From an uncultured Mycoplasmatota bacterium (GTDB lineage Bacteria; Bacillota_I; Bacilli_A; RF39; UBA660): a DNA stretch of 10,527 nt. The first letter of the stretch is position 1. Each line of letters starts with the position of its first letter. The notes under the pieces are model-generated. The model was not told the DNA's origin, ran no database searches, and saw nothing but the letters and a program-made list of their open reading frames with translations. Positions 7,307 to 10,527 of the stretch are shown here, piece by piece. A program made the translations under genes and the position numbers. Location of the stretch: NCBI GenBank assembly GCA_900553765.1, contig USET01000030.1, forward strand, positions 1 to 10,527. The letters run 5' to 3'.

Positions 7307-7345
7307 TTTTGTCAATTGAAAAGGAATTCTAGTTTTGTCGAATTT
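7307..7345 (+). promoter_or_regulatory. Two Spo0A-box-like sites upstream of spoIIAA
   Basis: TGTCGAA at 7336-7342 is an exact Spo0A-box core. TGTCAAT at 7310-7316 is a one-mismatch copy; both are preceded by TTT and lie 26 bases apart in the same orientation. Direct activation by phosphorylated Spo0A is known for the spoIIA operon of Bacillus, so position and sequence agree. Confidence 0.6.
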
Positions 7346-7366
7346 GTATAAATGGGAAAATTTGTG

Positions 7367-7375
7367 TGCTACATT
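7367..7375 (+). promoter_or_regulatory. Possible extended -10 of the spoIIAA-sigF promoter
   Basis: TGCTACATT fits TGnTAnnnT. The predicted start is near 7382, right before the ribosome-binding site. That would place the nearer Spo0A box about 40-46 bases upstream of the start, a normal activator position. No good -35 is present, as expected for an activated promoter. A sigma-H site, as used for spoIIA in Bacillus, was not found at correct spacing. Confidence 0.35.
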
Positions 7376-7395
7376 AGATAGGCGAGGTGATAAAC

Positions 7396-7743
7396 ATGTT
7401 AGAGATAGATATGGAGTATCGAAAAGGAGTGTTATTTATTCGATTGATAGGAGAATTGATTGAAAGTACGATTCCTGTGTTGGAACAGGAAGTCACACAT
7501 ATTATGAAGAATTACGGGATTGGAAATATCGTATTCAATGTAGAAGGACTTGAAGTTATCGATATGAAGGGAATTAATGCGTTGTTAAAACACTATGAAC
7601 TTGCAAAAGCTAGTCATGGAAAAGTAATGTTATGTGGGCTAAAAAATGATTTAGTAAAACATAGAATAGAAAACAGTCACTTATTAAACTATATGTATGA
7701 AACGAGCGATGAATTGACAGCTCTTTCTTATATGAGTTATTGA
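7396..7743 (+). CDS. spoIIAA: SpoIIAA-like STAS protein (anti-sigma-F factor antagonist) lacking the phosphorylation serine
   Basis: A 115-residue single STAS domain, close in length to Bacillus SpoIIAA (117). The match is recognisable throughout: an I-D-M-E-Y-R-K-G-V-L-F-I-R-L-I-G-E-L opening, the I-V-F-N-V-E-G-L-E strand, then the phosphorylation loop. In the family that loop reads D-S-[ST]-G-L, and the first serine is phosphorylated by the kinase SpoIIAB. Here it reads D56-M57-K58-G59-I60, with no serine or threonine nearby. The classical role is to bind SpoIIAB and release SigF in the forespore when dephosphorylated by SpoIIE. This protein cannot be switched that way, so it may be permanently active, or may act on another partner. 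GAGGTGAT (7384-7391) fixes ATG 7396; an in-frame GTG at 7387 lies inside that site. sigF begins one base after the stop, so the two are translationally coupled. Confidence 0.85.
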   Translation: MLEIDMEYRKGVLFIRLIGELIESTIPVLEQEVTHIMKNYGIGNIVFNVEGLEVIDMKGINALLKHYELAKASHGKVMLCGLKNDLVKHRIENSHLLNYMYETSDELTALSYMSY

Positions 7744-7744
7744 T

Positions 7745-8401
7745 ATGAATAATGAATTTATCGAGCAGTACGAGAATTTAATTTATTCTATGTTTCGTTA
7801 TTTTGAGTATTATCCGTATAAAGAAGATTTGTTTCAACAAGGTGTCATCGGGCTTATGAAAGCATACGAACATTACGATCCTAATATGAATGTTAAGTTT
7901 TCTACATTCGCATATTCTCATATATGGGGAGAGATGAATAAGTTAGTAACAGAAGATAAGACGATGAAAGTGAGTCGTAGTATTCGAAAATTAAATTTAA
8001 AGATAGAACGAGCTATGATCATTCTTACACAGACGTACGGTAGAGAGCCAAGTGTGGATGAGCTCGTAGATTATCTTGGTGTTACACCTTACGAAATTAG
8101 AGAAGCACTCATGAGCCGTCAACCGACGAGAAGTATCGATGAGCCAATTTGTATGGACGGAAAAGAGATGTCACTTCATGAAACAATCGCAGATAAAAGA
8201 GAATCACATATCGATGAATTACTTGCTTTAAAAGAACAGCTTCAACAACTTACAGCAGAAGAAAAGCGTTTGATCGAAGCGAGATATATGGAGGATATGA
8301 CACAGTCTGAGGTTTCTAAAATACTAGGAATGAGTCAAGTGCAGGTGTCAAGAAAAGAAGATAAAATTAAATGTAAAATGAGAACAGGACTATTAAATTA
8401 G
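7745..8401 (+). CDS. sigF: RNA polymerase sporulation sigma factor SigF (N-terminally short)
   Basis: A 218-residue sigma-70-family factor of the SigF/SigG/SigB group. Region 2 begins at D28-L-F-Q-Q-G and continues through V-K-F-S-T-F-A and G-E-M. Region 3 opens with K75-V-S-R-S. The region 4.2 helix-turn-helix lies at ~186-206 (T-Q-S-E-V, then M-S-Q-V-Q-V-S-R), the strongest link to the sporulation factors. SigF is preferred over SigG because it follows spoIIAA and precedes spoVA, the Bacillus gene order. Compared with ~255 residues in Bacillus, the protein lacks about 35 at the N-terminus (region 1.2 and part of 2.1), and no in-frame start lies upstream. The stretch after region 2.4 (V-T-E-D-K) lacks the basic residue of the usual I-R-D-D-G. 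There is no strong ribosome-binding site; translation probably couples to spoIIAA. The stop codon lies in the terminator hairpin. No anti-sigma gene accompanies it. Confidence 0.87.
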   Translation: MNNEFIEQYENLIYSMFRYFEYYPYKEDLFQQGVIGLMKAYEHYDPNMNVKFSTFAYSHIWGEMNKLVTEDKTMKVSRSIRKLNLKIERAMIILTQTYGREPSVDELVDYLGVTPYEIREALMSRQPTRSIDEPICMDGKEMSLHETIADKRESHIDELLALKEQLQQLTAEEKRLIEARYMEDMTQSEVSKILGMSQVQVSRKEDKIKCKMRTGLLN

Positions 8402-8412
8402 TTCTGTTTTTT
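8383..8412 (+). terminator. Rho-independent terminator after sigF
   Basis: ACAGGACTA (8384-8392) pairs with TAGTTCTGT (8399-8407), with one G-U pair and an extra A-T outside. The loop is six bases and a T run follows to 8412. The sigF stop codon is part of the right arm. It separates the early spoIIA unit from the later spoVA unit. Confidence 0.8.
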
Positions 8413-8420
8413 GTAGGAAT

Positions 8421-8449
8421 GTATAAAAATAGGAAATATTTTCATAATA
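8421..8449 (+). promoter_or_regulatory. Sigma-G-type promoter for spoVAC-AD-AE
   Basis: GTATA (8421-8425) fits the sigma-G -35 pattern GHATR, and CATAATA (8443-8449) fits the -10 pattern CATnHTA exactly, with a 17-base spacer. It lies directly after the sigF terminator and just before the spoVAC ribosome-binding site. In Bacillus spoVA is transcribed by sigma-G in the forespore, so motif and context agree. Sigma-F and sigma-G sites overlap in sequence, so sigma-F could also read it. Confidence 0.65.
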
Positions 8450-8466
8450 GAGTTAGGAGGAATATT

Positions 8467-8907
8467 ATGGAAAAGAACAAGTATAAAGATCTCGTAGCAC
8501 GTCATACGCCAAAAGAACCTCGTCTTTATCACGGAATGATCGCTTTTTTAACAGGAGGAATGATGGGAGTAATAGGACAATTCTTAATTGATATTTATTC
8601 TTACTATTTTCACATTTCGACTTCCAATGCTTCTGTATTTATGATCATTACACTCGTGTTTGCAGGGTGTCTACTGACAGCGCTTGGTTTTTTTGACAAA
8701 TGGGTTAGCTTTGCCCGTGCAGGGTTAATTATTCCGATTACAGGATTTGCGCATGCCATGATGAGTGCTGCGTTAGAATATCGAAAAGAAGGCTTAGTTA
8801 CAGGAATCGGAGCGAATATGTTTAAATTGGCTGGTTCTGTGATCATCTTCGGGGTGGTAAGTGCTTATATAGTAGGATTTATTCGTTTGATAGTGTTAGG
8901 AGGATAA
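8467..8907 (+). CDS. spoVAC: Stage V sporulation protein AC (SpoVAC)
   Basis: A 146-residue integral membrane protein of the SpoVAC/SpoVAE family. After a hydrophilic start (ending P-K-E-P-R-L) come about four membrane spans. They carry the family landmarks G-M-I-A-F-L-T-G-G, G-F-F-D-K-W, a P-I-T-G-F-A-H segment and A-N-M-F-K-L-A-G. SpoVAC is a proposed channel for dipicolinic acid in the inner spore membrane, filling the spore core during development and releasing dipicolinic acid at germination. TTAGGAGG (8453-8460) fixes ATG 8467; an in-frame ATG at 8419 would add 16 basic residues and would put translation across the promoter. spoVAD follows two bases after the stop. Length and motifs look complete. 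Confidence 0.95.
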   Translation: MEKNKYKDLVARHTPKEPRLYHGMIAFLTGGMMGVIGQFLIDIYSYYFHISTSNASVFMIITLVFAGCLLTALGFFDKWVSFARAGLIIPITGFAHAMMSAALEYRKEGLVTGIGANMFKLAGSVIIFGVVSAYIVGFIRLIVLGG

Positions 8908-8909
8908 AT

Positions 8910-9899
8910 ATGACAATTCGTTATAAAAATGTATATATTAATGAAACGAGTACAATCACTGGACCTTATGAACAGAAAGGCCCACTCAATAATTACTTTG
9001 ATAAGAGTTATGATGATCTTTACTTCAAACAACCGACTTGGGAACAAGCAGAGTCTAAATTGATTGAGGAGAGTGTAGATTTATTACTTTTGAAAATTGG
9101 AAAGACACGCTTTGATATCGATTTATTCATATCAGGTGATTTGCTTAATCAAATAACAGCATCTAATTATGCGGCAAGTCGTCTTGGTATTCCTTTTTTA
9201 GGCGTATATAGTGCCTGTGCGAGTAGTGTTGAAGGACTTATCGTTGGTGCGAATATGATCGAGTCAAAAATGATTAAAAATTGTATTACAAGCGTATCCT
9301 CACACAACAATGCAGCAGAAAAACAGTTTCGTTATCCAGTAGAATATGGAGGACCAAAACCAAAGACAGCTACGATTACAGCAACGGGGAGTGCTAGTGC
9401 TTATTTAAGTTATAATAAAGCAAATATAAAAGTAGATAGTGCAACGATTGGAACAGTTCAGGACTTAGGAATCAAAGACGCATTTCACATGGGAGCAGTT
9501 ATGGCACCTGCAGCCGCACACACTTTATATCAGCATTTAAAGGATACAAAGCGAGAAATCGGATATTACGATTTAATCTTAACAGGAGACTTAGGAGATT
9601 ATGGAAAACAAATTCTGATTGATTTTATGCAGACAGAATATAATATCACGTTAAAAAATTACGAAGATACCGGATGTTTATTGTACGATCCTGAAAGTGA
9701 AGATCGTATGGCGGGTGGAAGTGGTCCCGCGTGTGCTCCACTTGTTACGTATAGTTATATTTTTGAGAAAATGAGAAAAAAAGAATACCAACATGTATTA
9801 TTGATTGCAACAGGTGCACTCATGTCTCCGACAATGGTAAATCAAAAATTATCTATTCCAAGTATCGCGCATGCTATTAGTTTGGAGGCGATTGAATGA
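8910..9899 (+). CDS. spoVAD: Stage V sporulation protein AD (SpoVAD)
   Basis: A 329-residue soluble protein with a thiolase-like fold, slightly shorter than Bacillus SpoVAD (~338). Landmarks in order: G-P-L-N-N-Y-F-D-K near residue 25; I-S-G-D-L-L-N-Q near residue 73; a cysteine loop Y-S-A-C-A-S-S (C103) where thiolases carry their nucleophile; S-S-H-N with Q-F-R-Y-P-x-E-Y-G-G; A-P-A-A-A; I-L-T-G-D-L; A-G-G-S-G; and A-T-G-A-L-M-S-P-T. The family is not known as an enzyme; SpoVAD binds dipicolinic acid and sits with SpoVAC and SpoVAE at the inner spore membrane. The ribosome-binding site GGAGG lies at the end of spoVAC, two bases separate the two genes, and its stop overlaps the spoVAE start, so translation is coupled. 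I see no missing segment or frameshift. Confidence 0.96.
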   Translation: MTIRYKNVYINETSTITGPYEQKGPLNNYFDKSYDDLYFKQPTWEQAESKLIEESVDLLLLKIGKTRFDIDLFISGDLLNQITASNYAASRLGIPFLGVYSACASSVEGLIVGANMIESKMIKNCITSVSSHNNAAEKQFRYPVEYGGPKPKTATITATGSASAYLSYNKANIKVDSATIGTVQDLGIKDAFHMGAVMAPAAAHTLYQHLKDTKREIGYYDLILTGDLGDYGKQILIDFMQTEYNITLKNYEDTGCLLYDPESEDRMAGGSGPACAPLVTYSYIFEKMRKKEYQHVLLIATGALMSPTMVNQKLSIPSIAHAISLEAIE

Positions 9900-10246
9900 T
9901 CTATGTCAATTCATTTTTGTTTGCAGGATTTGTCTGTTTGCTAGGACAAGTGATTTTAGATAATACAAAATTAACACCTGGACATGTAACAACGTTGTTT
10001 GTTGTAATTGGAACATTTTTAGATATGTTTGGATTTTACGATAAAATAATTTTATGGGTTGGAGGAGGAGCTTTAGTTCCAATTACGAGTTTTGGACATT
10101 TGCTCATTCACGGAGCACTCGCCCGTGCTAGTGATATTGGTATTATGGGACTTGCAATGGGAATGTTTGATCTAACATCTACTGGAATTATTGCTGCGAT
10201 TGTATTCTCCTTTGTATTTGCATTGATTTTTAAGCCTCGCGACTAA
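9896..10246 (+). CDS. spoVAE: Stage V sporulation protein AE (SpoVAE/SpoVAEB)
   Basis: A 116-residue membrane protein with about four spans, the same length as Bacillus SpoVAEB and a relative of SpoVAC. Shared landmarks are G-F-Y-D-K, V-P-I-T-S-F-G-H and an A-M-G-M-F-D-L-T-S-T-G-I end segment. It is thought to work with SpoVAC and SpoVAD in moving dipicolinic acid across the inner spore membrane. It starts inside the last codons of spoVAD (ATGA overlap), the usual coupled arrangement. In Bacillus spoVAEA and spoVAF would follow; here the next gene has its own promoter and is unrelated. I found no convincing terminator after it: only an A/T-only AAATTT repeat that overlaps the next promoter. 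Confidence 0.95.
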   Translation: MIYVNSFLFAGFVCLLGQVILDNTKLTPGHVTTLFVVIGTFLDMFGFYDKIILWVGGGALVPITSFGHLLIHGALARASDIGIMGLAMGMFDLTSTGIIAAIVFSFVFALIFKPRD

Positions 10247-10249
10247 AAT

Positions 10250-10277
10250 TTGACAAATTTAAAAAATATGATAGAAT
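10250..10277 (+). promoter_or_regulatory. Sigma-A-type promoter for the acidic repeat protein gene
   Basis: A perfect -35 TTGACA (10250-10255), a 16-base spacer and -10 TAGAAT (10272-10277). The predicted start is near 10284, shortly before AGAGGGG (10291-10297) and ATG 10303. It suggests that the last gene is not simply part of the sporulation-specific spoVA unit. Confidence 0.7.
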
Positions 10278-10302
10278 ATCTTCTCAAGAAAGAGGGGATA
10301 TT

Positions 10303-10527
10303 ATGCCAGAATATAAAATGGATCCATATTTAGAGGAGCTTTTAAAACAGAATGGGTATTATGGTAACCCATCTGAGTCAGAAGAAGAGTTAGAACAAGC
10401 TGTTCCAGTAGAAGAATTAGAAGAAGAAGAGTTAGAACAAGCTGTTCCAGTAGAAGAGGAAGAACTTATAGAAGAAGAACCAGCGATGGAAGAATCAACG
10501 AACTCAAATCCAGCAATTCGTTTACAT
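10303..10527 (+). CDS. Acidic repeat protein, unknown, N-terminal 75 residues (runs off window)
   Basis: The frame opens at ATG 10303, with AGAGGGG five bases upstream, and stays open to the window end, so only the N-terminus is seen. It has no signal peptide. The first ~22 residues include an amphipathic stretch (P-Y-L-E-E-L-L-K-Q) and a short G-Y-Y-G-N-P turn. After that comes a very acidic low-complexity region with two copies of a 14-residue unit built on E-L-E-Q-A-V-P-V-E-E, followed by more glutamate and a less acidic end. I do not recognise the family. The position after spoVAE could suggest a spore-related protein, but the sigma-A-type promoter argues for growth-phase or general expression. 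The total length is unknown. Confidence 0.7.
   Translation, partial: MPEYKMDPYLEELLKQNGYYGNPSESEEELEQAVPVEELEEEELEQAVPVEEEELIEEEPAMEESTNSNPAIRLH
10381..10457 (+). repeat. Two 35-bp identical direct repeats, period 42 bp, inside a coding region
   Basis: Bases 10381-10415 and 10423-10457 are identical over 35 bases and offset by 42 bases (14 codons), so the repeat keeps the reading frame. The lack of any silent difference points to recent duplication, and such a repeat could easily gain or lose units. Confidence 0.9.

Noticed and set aside
7322..7345. Sigma-H promoter before spoIIAA (AGGAATT with GAATTT)
   Set aside because: Both half-sites match loosely, but they are about three bases too close for the sigma-H consensus, and GAATTT overlaps the Spo0A box. 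I did not list it as a promoter.
7387..7395. GTG start for SpoIIAA
   Set aside because: It is part of the GAGGTGAT ribosome-binding site, and ATG 7396 fits the family start.
7744..7745. A hidden or broken spoIIAB remnant between spoIIAA and sigF
   Set aside because: There is a single base between the two genes, and no kinase motif is visible in any frame around them.
8419..8466. Upstream ATG for SpoVAC
   Set aside because: It has no ribosome-binding site, the added residues are basic and unlike the family, and the stretch overlaps the sigma-G-type promoter. ATG 8467 has an ideal AGGAGG.
10244..10266. AAATTT inverted repeat after spoVAE as a terminator
   Set aside because: The stem would be A/T only, has a three-base loop, and overlaps the -35 of the next promoter.

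Overview
The window looks like chromosome from a low-GC, endospore-forming Bacillota, probably in or near the Bacilli/Erysipelotrichia. It is A/T-rich, all confident genes lie on the + strand, and ribosome-binding sites are strong AGGAGG/GAGGTGAT types. Several genes are specific to spore formers: a Cse60-like protein, SpoIIAA, SigF and SpoVAC-SpoVAD-SpoVAE. I see no rRNA, tRNA, CRISPR array, insertion sequence or phage gene, and no gene-free stretch above about 100 bases, so nothing points to recent transfer.

Region by region: (1) 1-1486 holds the 3' end of a YgjP-type zinc metallopeptidase gene, then an exported coiled-coil plus M23 murein hydrolase, closed by a terminator. (2) 1507-3876 is a tight unit of a small lipoprotein, a 56-residue Cse60-like sporulation protein and an MOP-superfamily lipid flippase (MurJ/YtgP or SpoVB type), closed by a terminator. 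(3) 3887-5782 is a PadR regulator overlapping a HAAS/DUF1700 multi-pass membrane protein, with its own sigma-A-type promoter, a possible PadR operator and a terminator. (4) 5830-7305 is an exported single-span membrane protein of unrecognised family, with W-S motif repeats and a discoidin-like segment. (5) 7307-8412 is a two-gene spoIIAA-sigF operon behind two Spo0A-box-like sites, closed by a terminator. (6) 8421-10246 is spoVAC-spoVAD-spoVAE behind a sigma-G-type promoter. (7) From 10250 a sigma-A-type promoter leads to an acidic repeat protein that runs off the window.

The sporulation part reads as a stage-ordered programme. Spo0A would switch on spoIIAA-sigF, SigF would lead to SigG, and SigG would switch on spoVA, which moves dipicolinic acid into the spore. 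Gene order matches the classical spoIIA-spoVA block of Bacillus, except that spoIIAB, spoVAA and spoVAB are absent.

The most interesting signal is in spoIIA. The gene for the anti-sigma kinase SpoIIAB is not between spoIIAA and sigF. The adjacent SpoIIAA also lacks the serine that SpoIIAB would phosphorylate: the usual D-S-[ST]-G motif is D-M-K-G. SigF is about 35 residues short at its N-terminus. Together these suggest that the phospho-partner-switch controlling SigF has been lost or rewired here. Whether a spoIIAB lies elsewhere in the genome cannot be seen from this window.
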